A stretch of DNA of 64,000 nt from Pumilibacter muris (GTDB lineage Bacteria > Bacillota > Clostridia > Christensenellales > Pumilibacteraceae), in NCBI RefSeq assembly GCF_943193045.1, contig NZ_CALPCN010000006.1:113744-177743 (forward strand), given 5' to 3'. The notes beneath the pieces are model-generated. The model ran no database searches. It was not told the DNA's origin and saw only the letters and a program-made list of their open reading frames with translations. Position numbers and translations under genes: made by a program. Shown here in pieces: positions 16,786 through 25,652 of the stretch; position 1 is the first letter of the stretch; each line of letters starts with the position of its first letter.

Positions 16786-17772
16786 ATGGATAATAATTTC
16801 GGCGGCGTTATTGTGCCGATAGACGCGGAACGTAAAAAATTGCACCGCAACCGCAGAATAAAAAACGACCTAATCAGCTATGTGTTTTTGCTTCCGTTCA
16901 TAGTGGGCGCGCTTGTGTTCACGGCGTTTCCTATTGTAATGTCGTTTTTATACAGTTTCAGCAACTATAACGGCGCAAGAGCCACTCAAATGGGCTTTTT
17001 CAACTATATAAACATGTTCTCTATGGGGCGCGGCGGTCTGTTTTTGCCCGTTATGAAGTCTTTCGGAGTTACGTTTATATATGTTATCGCAAGCACGGTA
17101 ATAAACTTGGGACTGTCTTACATTTTGGCGCTATTCTTGCACAATAAGATTAAAGGCATAAAAATAATTCGCGTGCTTTGTTATTTGCCTTGCCTTATTC
17201 CGGGACTTGCGAGCGGCTTTATTTGGCGCGACGTGCTTTCTTACGGCGTTCCTACGGCGGGCAATCCTTACAACGGTTTGGGCTTGTTCAATATGTGGCT
17301 CACAAAGGCGGGGCTTCCCACAGCCACGTTTTTCGAGTCGGAAAACACCGCCATGCTGTCGCTGTTATTTACGGGCTTGTGGGGCTTGGGCGGCGGCATG
17401 ATTATGTGGCTTGCGGCTTTCGAGAACATTTCGCCCGAATACTACGAGGCGGCTCGAATAGACGGCGCGGGCTACATGCGTTGCTTGCTTAAAATAACTA
17501 TTCCGCTTTCAACTCCCATACTTTTCTACAACATGGTTGTTTCCATGATTTCGGGTTTGCAAGTGTTCGGCACGTTCGCCGCTTACGGCACGGGCAAAAA
17601 CGAGTCGCTTTATTTTATTGCAATCAGAATTTATATAACCGCGTTTTCGGGCAGCGTGCACAATCACGGCTTGGCGTGCGCTATGTCTTGGGTGCTGTTC
17701 CTCATTATAGGTATGCTTACCCTCGTAATGTTTAAAACGGGGAATTGGGTGCAGTACGGCGACGACAATTAA
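16786..17772 (+). CDS. Carbohydrate ABC transporter permease (MalF/UgpA-like)
   Basis: A 328-residue permease with six hydrophobic segments. The ATG at 16786 is chosen because GAAAAGGAAAAG precedes it; the in-frame sequence further upstream is repeat DNA. The EAA loop reads YYEAARIDGAGYMRCLLKITIP, the sugar-permease signature. Phe/Tyr-rich helix 1 (residues 27-49) follows a basic N-terminus. It forms a heterodimeric channel with the next gene product for import of the sugar captured by the upstream lipoprotein. Confidence 0.9.
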   Translation: MDNNFGGVIVPIDAERKKLHRNRRIKNDLISYVFLLPFIVGALVFTAFPIVMSFLYSFSNYNGARATQMGFFNYINMFSMGRGGLFLPVMKSFGVTFIYVIASTVINLGLSYILALFLHNKIKGIKIIRVLCYLPCLIPGLASGFIWRDVLSYGVPTAGNPYNGLGLFNMWLTKAGLPTATFFESENTAMLSLLFTGLWGLGGGMIMWLAAFENISPEYYEAARIDGAGYMRCLLKITIPLSTPILFYNMVVSMISGLQVFGTFAAYGTGKNESLYFIAIRIYITAFSGSVHNHGLACAMSWVLFLIIGMLTLVMFKTGNWVQYGDDN

Positions 17773-17790
17773 GGAGGTACAACCGAAAAC

Positions 17791-18702
17791 ATGCGATATT
17801 CGATAGACACAACAAGTTTCGACGGCGGCGTTCACACGCTTTATACGTCGCCCGAAAAAAAGGCGGCGCAACGCAAACGCATAGCTATGCTTGCGGTTAA
17901 ATATTTGATTGCTGCGGTTTTAATAGTTTTCTTTTTGTTCCCTTACGCGTTCATGATATTAAAATCGTTCATGTCTCCCGCCGAAACTTTGCCGGGCGAG
18001 TTGGTGCACTTTTTCCCTAAAATGTTCACTGTAAAGAATTACGCCGTTGTGGGGCGGTTCTTTAAGAACATTTTGAACACTCTCGTAATTATTGCTATAA
18101 ACGCCATATTCATTCCGCTTTCGGCGTGTTTCGTTGCGTTTCCGCTTGCGCGCCATAAGTTCACGGGCAAAAAAACAATGTTCTCCATAATAATGGCTAC
18201 GGTTATGATTCCCTCTACCGTGCTAATGGTGCCGCAATACACGCTTTACGTTCGTTTCGGGCTTGTGGATAAGCTTGTGTCGCAATGGATAGGCGCGTTT
18301 TGGGGCGGCGGCGCTCTGAATATATTCCTTGTTATTCAGTTCATGCGTTCGCTTCCCAAAGAAATGGACAACGCGGCTAAAATAGACGGCGCGAACGAAT
18401 TTCAAATCTTTTTGAGAATTGTGTTCCCTCTTTGCGCCAACATAGTTATCTTGATTGCGGTAAACGTTGTTATAGGCATGTGGATGGACTTTCAAAGCCC
18501 GCTCATTTACTTAAATTCAAGCAAGAAATGGACGGTAGGCTTGGCGTTTTACCATTATTTCAGCGATAAGACGGTGGCGTCGCAACTTTCGGCGCGGCTT
18601 ATGGCAATGTGTACCGTGATGTCGCTATTGCCCATAGCGCTGTTCCTCACGTTCCAAAAGAGCATGATAGGCGGCGTGAAAGTGGGCGGCATAAAAGGTT
18701 AA
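17791..18702 (+). CDS. Carbohydrate ABC transporter permease (MalG-like)
   Basis: A 303-residue permease with an N-terminal cytoplasmic segment, six membrane helices and an EAA loop MDNAAKIDGANEFQIFLRIVFP typical of MalG/CUT1 permeases. AAGGAGG precedes the ATG after an 18-base gap from the preceding stop. It completes the importer core. The C-terminus SMIGGVKVGGIKG is the normal end of this family. Confidence 0.92.
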   Translation: MRYSIDTTSFDGGVHTLYTSPEKKAAQRKRIAMLAVKYLIAAVLIVFFLFPYAFMILKSFMSPAETLPGELVHFFPKMFTVKNYAVVGRFFKNILNTLVIIAINAIFIPLSACFVAFPLARHKFTGKKTMFSIIMATVMIPSTVLMVPQYTLYVRFGLVDKLVSQWIGAFWGGGALNIFLVIQFMRSLPKEMDNAAKIDGANEFQIFLRIVFPLCANIVILIAVNVVIGMWMDFQSPLIYLNSSKKWTVGLAFYHYFSDKTVASQLSARLMAMCTVMSLLPIALFLTFQKSMIGGVKVGGIKG

Positions 18703-18711
18703 AAAATTTTG

Positions 18712-18743
18712 TTCGGCAAGGCGAATAAGTCCGCTTTGCCGAA
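18712..18743 (+). promoter_or_regulatory. Intergenic hairpin after the sugar permease genes
   Basis: TTCGGCAAGGCG pairs with CGCTTTGCCGAA around an eight-base loop, with one G-T pair. The following sequence TGTGTTTTAAAG is only weakly U-rich, so it may be a leaky terminator or an mRNA processing site before the next lipoprotein gene. Confidence 0.5.
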
Positions 18744-18791
18744 TGTGTTTTAAAGACGTAAAAAAATATTTAGGATAAAGGAGAAAAGAGA

Positions 18792-20333
18792 ATGAAAAAA
18801 GGTTCGGCGTTTTTGGCGGCGATACTCGGCGCCGTGATGTGTTTCGGTTGCGGCAAGCCTAATTCCGAAACCCCTCCCGATAAAGAACCCGAAGGCGACA
18901 AGTGGGCGGTGGAGTTCGTTTCGGTGTTCGAGGGCGAAGAAAAACAGATTGCGTCGGGCGGCAAGTGCGTTTACGAGCCGGGCGCCGATTTGGGCGATAA
19001 AAACTATCTTAAAATGATTGTTTCGTCTAATGTAACGTTGCGCGGCGAAATCCGTTATGCCTACGAATACAAGGGCGACATAACCGACGACAGCGACGAA
19101 GACGTTGAAACGTTTTATACTCTTGCGGGGCAAAACGTGGAACTGCGCCAAATACTCGACTTTTACGGCGAGAACGAGGGCAACAAAAAGCTCCGTTCAA
19201 TAGAGCTGTTTAACTTGGGCGATACCGACGGCAAAATAACGCTTTCGAACGTTTCGGCGGCTAAGCACCCCATAGACTTCTACGACGTGTCGTTCACCAA
19301 CAAAGAGGTGGAACCTCAGATGCAGCTTTTCGTTGCGGGCGAAACTGTGAAAATAGGTTGCACGCTCAAATCGGGCGGCGCGGTGAATTGGCTGTCGAGC
19401 ACCGACGGCACCGTCAGGCAGATTAACACCGAAAACGGCGTGTATGTCGGCAAAGAGCAAAAGAGCGGCGCCGTTGTTGCAGATAACGACGTAAACCTTG
19501 TGAACTCGCACGACAACGGCAGACTTATTCAGCAATCGTATTACGGCATAGGACCGGATAATAATCAAGGATATATTCCGGGCGAATTCGGCGCGGACGA
19601 CAACAACACGCGCCCGTGGCATTATAACCCCGTGCAGGGCGGCGATAAGAAAAACTTTTTCAGCCGATTGGTTGACGTTCAAGTTTCGGAGGGGGAAGTT
19701 TATATTAAAGCGCGCCCTATGGATTGGGCGAAAGTCAACGAAGTTACGCCGTCGTATATGGAAAATTGGTACAGCGTGGAAAAAGACCCCGAGCTCGGCG
19801 AATACGTTAAGGTTAGAAACCGTTTCACCGATTTTTCGGGTTACGAACATAACAATCCGCGCGCTCAGGAGTTGCCCGCGTTCTACGGAATAGCGCCTCT
19901 CGGCAAAGCGGTGTATTACAACGGCGACAAACCGTTCACGAACGACGAATTGACTTACCGCGAGAATATGGCGTTTTGGGACGGCAACCGCGACGCGCGC
20001 ATGCGTTGCACCGAAAACTGGATAGCTTGGGTAAACGAAGAAGATTGGGGAATAGGGCTTTATGTGCCCGACGTTGTAACCACTTTGGCAGGTCGCACAA
20101 CGGGATTCAACAACTCGGTGGCGGAGCTTGGTTCCGCGCCGTATAAGGCGGCGTCGAGCACTTACGCGGCTCCTCTCGGCAATTTCTCTATGGAAACTTA
20201 CAAAGCTTTCGACTACACTTATTATCTTGCGCTCAACAGCGTTAGCGGCGTGCGCGAACTCTTTGCCAAACTTAAAGAGGGCGGCGCGAAAAACGAATTT
20301 TTGGTAGGAAAGGAGGTTCCGAATTGGGTATGA
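18792..20333 (+). CDS. Beta-sandwich lipoprotein of the carbohydrate cluster, function unknown
   Basis: A 513-residue lipoprotein with lipobox CFGC (Cys 20). Residues 35-150 are a predicted beta-rich domain; from about 175 onward the pattern NGVYVGKEQKSGAVV, VNLVNSHDNGRLIQQSYYG, MENWYSVEK and WVNEEDWGIGLYVPD suggests a beta-sandwich or galactose-mutarotase-like carbohydrate-active domain. I cannot assign it to a numbered family. AAGGAGAAAAGAG precedes the ATG. Its stop overlaps the start of the next gene by four bases (ATGA), so the two are translationally coupled and likely act together on the same glycan. Confidence 0.65.
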   Translation: MKKGSAFLAAILGAVMCFGCGKPNSETPPDKEPEGDKWAVEFVSVFEGEEKQIASGGKCVYEPGADLGDKNYLKMIVSSNVTLRGEIRYAYEYKGDITDDSDEDVETFYTLAGQNVELRQILDFYGENEGNKKLRSIELFNLGDTDGKITLSNVSAAKHPIDFYDVSFTNKEVEPQMQLFVAGETVKIGCTLKSGGAVNWLSSTDGTVRQINTENGVYVGKEQKSGAVVADNDVNLVNSHDNGRLIQQSYYGIGPDNNQGYIPGEFGADDNNTRPWHYNPVQGGDKKNFFSRLVDVQVSEGEVYIKARPMDWAKVNEVTPSYMENWYSVEKDPELGEYVKVRNRFTDFSGYEHNNPRAQELPAFYGIAPLGKAVYYNGDKPFTNDELTYRENMAFWDGNRDARMRCTENWIAWVNEEDWGIGLYVPDVVTTLAGRTTGFNNSVAELGSAPYKAASSTYAAPLGNFSMETYKAFDYTYYLALNSVSGVRELFAKLKEGGAKNEFLVGKEVPNWV

Positions 20334-22297
20334 AAACAAAACTCGGATTTTTAATTTCTTGTTTACTCGCTTTTTGCTTGCTGTTTGCTTGCGCTTGCGG
20401 CAATGCTCCCAAAACTCCTACGGGCGACAACCCGCCGCCCGACGACAATCCGCCCGTGCCTCCCGTAGAAACGGAGTGGGATAAAATGACGCCGCAACAG
20501 CGCACTGTTGCTATGCTTTCGGCAACCGACGATTTCGGGCGTACCTTTTCGCTTAGCGGCGAGAAAGAGGACGACAAATATGTGGGCATGTTCTTTTTCA
20601 CTCTTCACGGCGAAATGCCTTACGACGAAGTGCACGACGTTACCGAAATGACGGACGGCGGCGCGGACATAGGCAAGTGGTTTACGGAAGCGGCAAAGCA
20701 CCCCGACAACACCGCCTACTACTGGGGCAAACCGCTTTGGGACTACTATTCGCAACGCGACACATGGGTAATTCGCAAACAGCTCGAAATGCTCACTATG
20801 GCGGGCGTTGACTTTTTGTTTATAGACGTTACGAACGCGTTCAGCGACAAGACGTTCAACGACGCCATAAGCCTATTGTTCGAAGACTCGACTTATGAGG
20901 TTATGCAAATAGTGCACGAATACGTTCAGGCGGGTTGGGACGTGCCGCGCCTTATGTTCTACACCAACAACAACGGCACCAACGGCACCAAAAATTCGCA
21001 GTGCACAAAGCCGAACGACGACGTGAACGTGGTGCGCGAAATTTACAACAAGTTTTATAAATACCGCGACGGAATGTACGACGACGTTTGGTTCGCGCCC
21101 AACGGCAAGCCGATGATTGTTATGACGCTCGAATCGCAGCAAATACTCGACCTTGCGGAAGAGGACAGCCCCAACTACGGACTTAGCGACTATTTCGAGT
21201 TTAAAAACACGATTTGGCCTAATCAGGCGGAAGACCAAGACGACCTCGACCCCGATTCGTTCCCGTGGATGGAAAAATATTTTAACGGCGTGTATCTTAA
21301 AAATCGCGGCGGCACGGTGAACGTGTCGGTGGCTCAGCACATGAACACTATTCGCTTTTCGGACACCACGCGCAACTACGGCAGAGGCTACGATTACGCG
21401 ACCAAGAAAAACATTTCGGCAGATTCGAGCAAAGGTACTAACTACGAATTTTTGTGGAAGCAGGTGCTCGACAACAAAAACGAAGTGAACATGGTGACTA
21501 TAACGGGTTGGAACGAATGGACGGCGAGCAAACAGACGGGCGCCGACGGCAAGCCGTTTTTGGTGGACGGATTCAACGAGGAATACTCGCGCGACATTGA
21601 GCCGACATACGGCGACTACAAAGACAATTTCTATTTGCAAACGGCGCGCAATATTCGCGCGTTTAAAACGGGCGATGAATTCGAACTTTCGTATCCCGCC
21701 GCAAGTATAGACGTTGCTAAGTTCGATGCGGCGGCATGGAAAGACGGCAAAGTTTATCACGACTTTACGGGCGAATGCACGGCGCGCAATTACAGAGGCT
21801 GGGTTTCTAACCCCAACTCGCCGCACTTTGTGTATTTAACCGACGACAGTAACCGCAACGATATAGACACCGTAACGGTTACGCACGACGGCGATTACGT
21901 TTATTTCCGCATTACCACCGTTGAAAACGTTGAGCCGTATGAAGCGAACGACACAGGCTGGATGAACGTTTTGATTTCCACCGACGCGTCCGCCGCAGGC
22001 AATCTGTTCGGCTACAACTATTTTGTGAACCGCTCGGTTACCGACGGAAAGAGCACTGTGTGCCGCCGCACCGCTTCGGGCGACTACGAAGTTGTGGGCG
22101 AGGCTAAGCTCGCGGTTGAAGGAAAGGTGTTGCAAGTGGCTGTGCCTCGCGCCGCGCTCGGGCTTTCGGGCGGCGAAGTTCCGTCGTTCTCGTTTAAGGT
22201 GTGCGACAACATTACTAATCCCGACGACGTTTTGAGCTACTACAATTCGGGCGACGCCGCGCCTATCGGGCGGCTCGGGTATTGCTACGGGAAGTAA
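20330..22297 (+). CDS. GH71/99-like glycoside hydrolase lipoprotein with CBM9-like C-terminus
   Basis: A 655-residue lipoprotein with lipobox LFAC (Cys 21). The ATG at 20330 overlaps the previous stop; a TTG six bases upstream sits closer to AGGAGG and is a possible alternative start. The body carries the pattern MFFFTLHGE, GKPLWDYYSQRDTWVIRKQL, VDFLFIDVTN, VTITGWNEWTA and FNEEYSRDIEP, matching an uncharacterised glycosidase-like group related to GH71/GH99. The NEW motif keeps one acidic residue, but the second carboxylate of true GH99 (NEWxE) is absent. Residues about 460-650 resemble a CBM9/DOMON sugar-binding domain (DGDYVYFRITT). It is likely a surface glycan-degrading or glycan-binding protein. 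Confidence 0.72.
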   Translation: MKTKLGFLISCLLAFCLLFACACGNAPKTPTGDNPPPDDNPPVPPVETEWDKMTPQQRTVAMLSATDDFGRTFSLSGEKEDDKYVGMFFFTLHGEMPYDEVHDVTEMTDGGADIGKWFTEAAKHPDNTAYYWGKPLWDYYSQRDTWVIRKQLEMLTMAGVDFLFIDVTNAFSDKTFNDAISLLFEDSTYEVMQIVHEYVQAGWDVPRLMFYTNNNGTNGTKNSQCTKPNDDVNVVREIYNKFYKYRDGMYDDVWFAPNGKPMIVMTLESQQILDLAEEDSPNYGLSDYFEFKNTIWPNQAEDQDDLDPDSFPWMEKYFNGVYLKNRGGTVNVSVAQHMNTIRFSDTTRNYGRGYDYATKKNISADSSKGTNYEFLWKQVLDNKNEVNMVTITGWNEWTASKQTGADGKPFLVDGFNEEYSRDIEPTYGDYKDNFYLQTARNIRAFKTGDEFELSYPAASIDVAKFDAAAWKDGKVYHDFTGECTARNYRGWVSNPNSPHFVYLTDDSNRNDIDTVTVTHDGDYVYFRITTVENVEPYEANDTGWMNVLISTDASAAGNLFGYNYFVNRSVTDGKSTVCRRTASGDYEVVGEAKLAVEGKVLQVAVPRAALGLSGGEVPSFSFKVCDNITNPDDVLSYYNSGDAAPIGRLGYCYGK

Positions 22298-22398
22298 GTA
22301 TTGAAAAGTCTTTTTTGTTGCGAGGGGAAAACTGACGGTCGGTTTAAATATTACGGCAACCGAAAGCTTTGCAACACAAAATCAACACAAAAAACCCG

Positions 22399-22433
22399 CA
22401 AACGCTTGACGGGGGGGGGACTTAAATTATACT
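22399..22433 (+). promoter_or_regulatory. Promoter with nine-G tract in the spacer and a LacI-type operator
   Basis: The -35 is TTGACG (22406-22411) and the -10 TATACT (22428-22433), 16 bases apart. The spacer starts with a run of nine G (22411-22419). CAAACGCTTG (22399-22408) is a near-palindrome with a central CG, as in LacI-family operators, and overlaps the -35, which would allow autorepression. Confidence 0.6.
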
Positions 22434-22475
22434 ATATATAAGGCACGGGTGTGCGAACATAACGCGAGGTAAACT

Positions 22476-23474
22476 ATGAGCAGCAGAAAAGACGTGGCGC
22501 GGGCGGCGGGTGTGTCGGAAACAACCGTAACCAACATATTAAACGGCAAAAAGTCGGCAACTAAGGAAGTTGAAGAGCGGGTGAGGTCGGCGGCTAAAAG
22601 GCTGAAATATCACCCGAATGTAATCGCGCAGGGGTTACGCACAAAAAACAGTAGGCAAATAGGAGTGTTCATAAGCGAAATAGGCAATCCGTATTTTGTT
22701 GAAATTTTGCACGGAATCGAAACGGCTGCGGCGGAGCTCGGCTACGTTATAACGATTATTTTGATTTCCGACAGCATAGAAAAGAAATACAGCGACATAA
22801 TGAGTCGGGGATTTGCGGGCATAATAAATATTTCGAACATTCCGTATACGCTTACTTTCATGAAAGAATTGAACAACAGCGGCGTTGCGCTTGTTAATTT
22901 CGAACGCGAGTGCGGCAGCGTTGTTAGCCACGATATGGCGCCCTCCATGCGTTCGCTCATTCGCAGGGCTTACGATTTGGGGCATCGCAAAGCTTCGTAT
23001 ATAGTGGGCTATCCCGACTTTGAAACCGCAAACAACGACCCGCGTGTGAACGCGTTTTGCGAGGAGACGGAGCGGCTCGGTTTTGCGAAAGCCGACCTTG
23101 TTTACGGCGATTTTCCGCTTCGCAATTCTACGGTGCTCGGCTACGAGGGCGCAATGCAGGTTTTTTCGCACGAAACGGACGTAACTCTTTTGTTCTGCAT
23201 AAACGATATAAGCGCGTTGGGTGCGCTGAGGGCTTTAAACGAATTGCACATACGCGTGCCCGAAGACGTGTCGGTTGTGGGGTACGACAACATTAGCATG
23301 TCGGAGTTTTTCTCTCCGCCGCTCACCACAATAGAAACGTTTTGCTTTGAGCGCGGCACCGAAATGGTGAAAGCGCTTGTGCGCAGAATAGAGGGCGGCG
23401 AACCCGAAAACATATTGCTTCCGTGCGAAGAAGTTTTGCGCGTTTCGCTCGGCAAGGCGAAAGGGACGAACTGA
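22476..23474 (+). CDS. LacI-family transcriptional regulator
   Basis: A 332-residue regulator. The N-terminal helix-turn-helix reads RKDVARAAGVSETTVTNILN (residues 4-23), followed by the hinge helix region KRLKYHPNVIAQGLRTKNS. The core is a periplasmic-binding-protein-like effector domain (IGVFISEIGNPYFVEILHGI; DVSVVGYDNISMSEFFSPPLTTI). GCGAGG precedes the ATG. It sits after the glycan cluster and before a hydrolase, and probably senses a sugar ligand and controls its own promoter and possibly the upstream lipoprotein/ABC genes. Confidence 0.92.
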   Translation: MSSRKDVARAAGVSETTVTNILNGKKSATKEVEERVRSAAKRLKYHPNVIAQGLRTKNSRQIGVFISEIGNPYFVEILHGIETAAAELGYVITIILISDSIEKKYSDIMSRGFAGIINISNIPYTLTFMKELNNSGVALVNFERECGSVVSHDMAPSMRSLIRRAYDLGHRKASYIVGYPDFETANNDPRVNAFCEETERLGFAKADLVYGDFPLRNSTVLGYEGAMQVFSHETDVTLLFCINDISALGALRALNELHIRVPEDVSVVGYDNISMSEFFSPPLTTIETFCFERGTEMVKALVRRIEGGEPENILLPCEEVLRVSLGKAKGTN

Positions 23475-23477
23475 ACT

Positions 23478-24656
23478 TTGAAAAACTGTGTTATTTTGGG
23501 CGATTCGAAAAAATTTTCGCGCGTTATAAATTCGGTGAACGGGCGCATAGAGCGCGGAGTTTTGCCCGGCGTAACGCTTAGGGTGATGCTTAACGGCGAA
23601 TGCGTTTTGGATTATACTGCGGGATATTCGAACATAGAAGAAAAAATTCCGCTTAGGCGCGATTCCGTTTTTAGGTTGGCGTCTATGACTAAGCCTATTA
23701 CTGCGGCGGCGGCTCTGTGGTGCGCCGAACGCGGCAAATTGCGGCTGTCGGATAAAATAAGCAAATACTTTCCCGCGTTCGCCCGAAGTAGGGTTGGAAA
23801 GCTCGACGGGCGCGGAAAAGTTGCGGCGCTTGGAGCCGCCGAGCGCGAAATTACCGTTGAAGATATTCTAACTCATTCTTCGGGGCTCGGTTCGGGCGAG
23901 GTGGGTGACGCGCAATTCGCAAGTTTTCCCCGCGCGCATGTGCGCACGCCGCGCGAAGCCGTTGAGCATTACGGCGAATGGCTGTTGGATTTTTCGCCGG
24001 GCACAAGTCAGATGTATAGCCCGTTGGCGGCGCTCGACGTTGTTGCGGCAATAGTGGAAAAGGTTACAGATACCGAATACGAATCTTTTTTGCGCGAGCG
24101 TATTTTTTTGCCGCTCGGCATGACCGACACGGGGTATAATTTAACCGAAGAGCAATACGGGCGCGTTGTTAAAATGTACCGACTCGGCGACTCCGCCGAC
24201 AAGCTCGAACCGCACGAAATGGGGCGCGAGGGGCACGACGGTTTTCCCGCAGGGGCGGTAAGCGGTTGCACGGCAATGTTCGGCACAGCTTGCGACTACA
24301 CACGTTTTGCGCAAATGCTTTGTGGCGATGGCGAGTTTGGCGGGCAACGGGTGCTTTCGCCCGAATCGGTTAGGCTTATGCGCGCGCCGCATTTTAAAAA
24401 CGGGTTCGCAGGCATGGACGAATACTCTAATTGGGGCTACACGGTGCGCGTAAGGCAACGCCAAACCGAAAACGTGCAGGAGCTTTCTCCTTTGAGCTAC
24501 GGTTGGAGCGGCGCCTACAACACGCATTTTTGGGTTGACCCCGAACTTAAAATAGTTGGCGTTTATATGAGCAATATGAGCAACGCTGGCGGCGCGGGCG
24601 CGATTACCGCATTCGAATTCGAATGCGACGTAATGCGCTCTTTAAAAGATAAGTAA
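23478..24656 (+). CDS. Serine hydrolase of the beta-lactamase / EstB fold
   Basis: A 392-residue protein without a clear signal peptide. The SxxK motif SMTKP is near residue 71; the second motif is YSP rather than Y-x-N; the C-terminal WSGAYNTHFWVDPE corresponds to the KTG/HxG region. The pattern fits the beta-lactamase-related esterases (EstB, class C fold) more than true beta-lactamases. The proposed start is a TTG three bases after the lacI stop, which suggests coupling. It may remove acyl groups from sugars or act on peptides in the same pathway as the regulator, but the substrate is unknown. Confidence 0.82.
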   Translation: MKNCVILGDSKKFSRVINSVNGRIERGVLPGVTLRVMLNGECVLDYTAGYSNIEEKIPLRRDSVFRLASMTKPITAAAALWCAERGKLRLSDKISKYFPAFARSRVGKLDGRGKVAALGAAEREITVEDILTHSSGLGSGEVGDAQFASFPRAHVRTPREAVEHYGEWLLDFSPGTSQMYSPLAALDVVAAIVEKVTDTEYESFLRERIFLPLGMTDTGYNLTEEQYGRVVKMYRLGDSADKLEPHEMGREGHDGFPAGAVSGCTAMFGTACDYTRFAQMLCGDGEFGGQRVLSPESVRLMRAPHFKNGFAGMDEYSNWGYTVRVRQRQTENVQELSPLSYGWSGAYNTHFWVDPELKIVGVYMSNMSNAGGAGAITAFEFECDVMRSLKDK

Positions 24657-24665
24657 GATAAATAT

Positions 24666-24699
24666 AAAAAACACGGAGCCGACGTTCCGTGTTTTTTTT
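24666..24699. terminator. Bidirectional terminator between convergent genes
   Basis: AACACGGA pairs with TCCGTGTT, flanked by A-rich sequence on the left and a run of eight T on the right. It can end both the hydrolase transcript and the PHP gene transcript coming from the other strand. Confidence 0.85.
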
Positions 24700-24747
24700 A
24701 CGAATTGTGTTTAGATTAAAGATATTCAAAGCAAATTTTAAAAATAT

Positions 24748-25536
24748 TTAAAATTCGAGCGAAAGTTCTTTTCCGTGTTCTATAACCGTTTGGCTGTTTA
24801 TGCCGGCCGCAAGCGCGGATAAGCGAACGGCGTCGAAGTGTCGGCATAAATCGTCGGGGCGGTGCGAATCGGACGAATAGCAAACTTTTTTGCCGCCGAG
24901 CGAAACGTAACGCAGTAGAATTTCTTCGGGCGGAACGGTAGCTCCGCCGAGTTTTCGCACGCTTGCGTTCAGTTCGAGAATTTTTCCGCGTTCTATTATG
25001 CCGTTAAGTATTTCGTCTATAAGCTCGAGAGCGGCGGAATACAGCGAAAGCGAGAAAGGCGCGTTGCGGCAAACGTATCCCAAATGCCCGATTGCGTTAT
25101 AGCGGTACGGCGCAGAGAGGGAGGCGAGCACTGCTTTAAGATAAGTTATGTAAGCTTCTTGCGGCGTTTTGTTTTCGAAATATTCGGCAAAGTAGCAATC
25201 GGCGTCGCCCACTTGATGAACCGAGTTTATAATGTAGTCCGGCTTGTATTTTTCCACGAGTTCGGCGTTGGCGTATTTGTTTTGCTCGGTGAAGCCTATT
25301 TCGAGTCCCGCGCCTATATAAATTTCGGCTTCGTATTTTTTTTGAAGAGCGCGCACGCACGAAAAGTAGTCGCTAAGGTCGCAATGCGCCACGTTCGGCT
25401 TATAATACATTAAGTCGGCGTGCTCGGTAAAAACAATGTGTTTTAAACCGAGTTCTAAGGCGCGCAAAACAAACTCTTCGGGTTCGTTGTGCCCGTCGGG
25501 GGAATATTTTGTGTGAACGTGATTGTCGGCAACCAT
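24748..25536 (-). CDS. PHP-domain phosphoesterase (histidinol-phosphatase-like)
   Basis: A 262-residue PHP-domain protein. The metal-binding motif DNHVHTKYSPDG is at the N-terminus, then HIVFTEHADL, then the SVHQVGD region and a C-terminal SDSHRPDD. These match the HisJ/HisK type histidinol phosphatase family, which removes phosphate from L-histidinol phosphate. No other his genes are near, so the true substrate may differ. AGGAGAAAG precedes the ATG and a consensus promoter lies 40 bases upstream. Confidence 0.8.
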   Translation of the reverse strand: MVADNHVHTKYSPDGHNEPEEFVLRALELGLKHIVFTEHADLMYYKPNVAHCDLSDYFSCVRALQKKYEAEIYIGAGLEIGFTEQNKYANAELVEKYKPDYIINSVHQVGDADCYFAEYFENKTPQEAYITYLKAVLASLSAPYRYNAIGHLGYVCRNAPFSLSLYSAALELIDEILNGIIERGKILELNASVRKLGGATVPPEEILLRYVSLGGKKVCYSSDSHRPDDLCRHFDAVRLSALAAGINSQTVIEHGKELSLEF

Positions 25537-25574
25537 AAAAGCTTTCTCCTTTTTGTTTTTTTCGGCTATTTAAA

Positions 25575-25612
25575 ATTATAGCACAAAAACGCGGATAAGT
25601 CAAAAAGACTTA
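25575..25612 (-). promoter_or_regulatory. Promoter of the PHP gene with an overlapping GTC-N5-GAC palindrome
   Basis: On the minus strand, TTGACT (25598-25603) and TATAAT (25575-25580) are 17 bases apart. The palindrome TAAGTC-AAAAA-GACTTA (25596-25612) overlaps the -35. Its architecture equals the palindromes flanking the XRE genes 1.5 kb away, so one of those regulators may act here. Confidence 0.65.
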
Positions 25613-25652
25613 TTTGCATAAAATGTTTTGGTATAGGCAAACTATACACAGT

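Noticed and set aside
16554..16793. Reading frames within the repeat region between the sugar-binding and permease genes
   Set aside because: They consist of palindromic repeat DNA; the permease starts at 16786 with its own ribosome-binding site.
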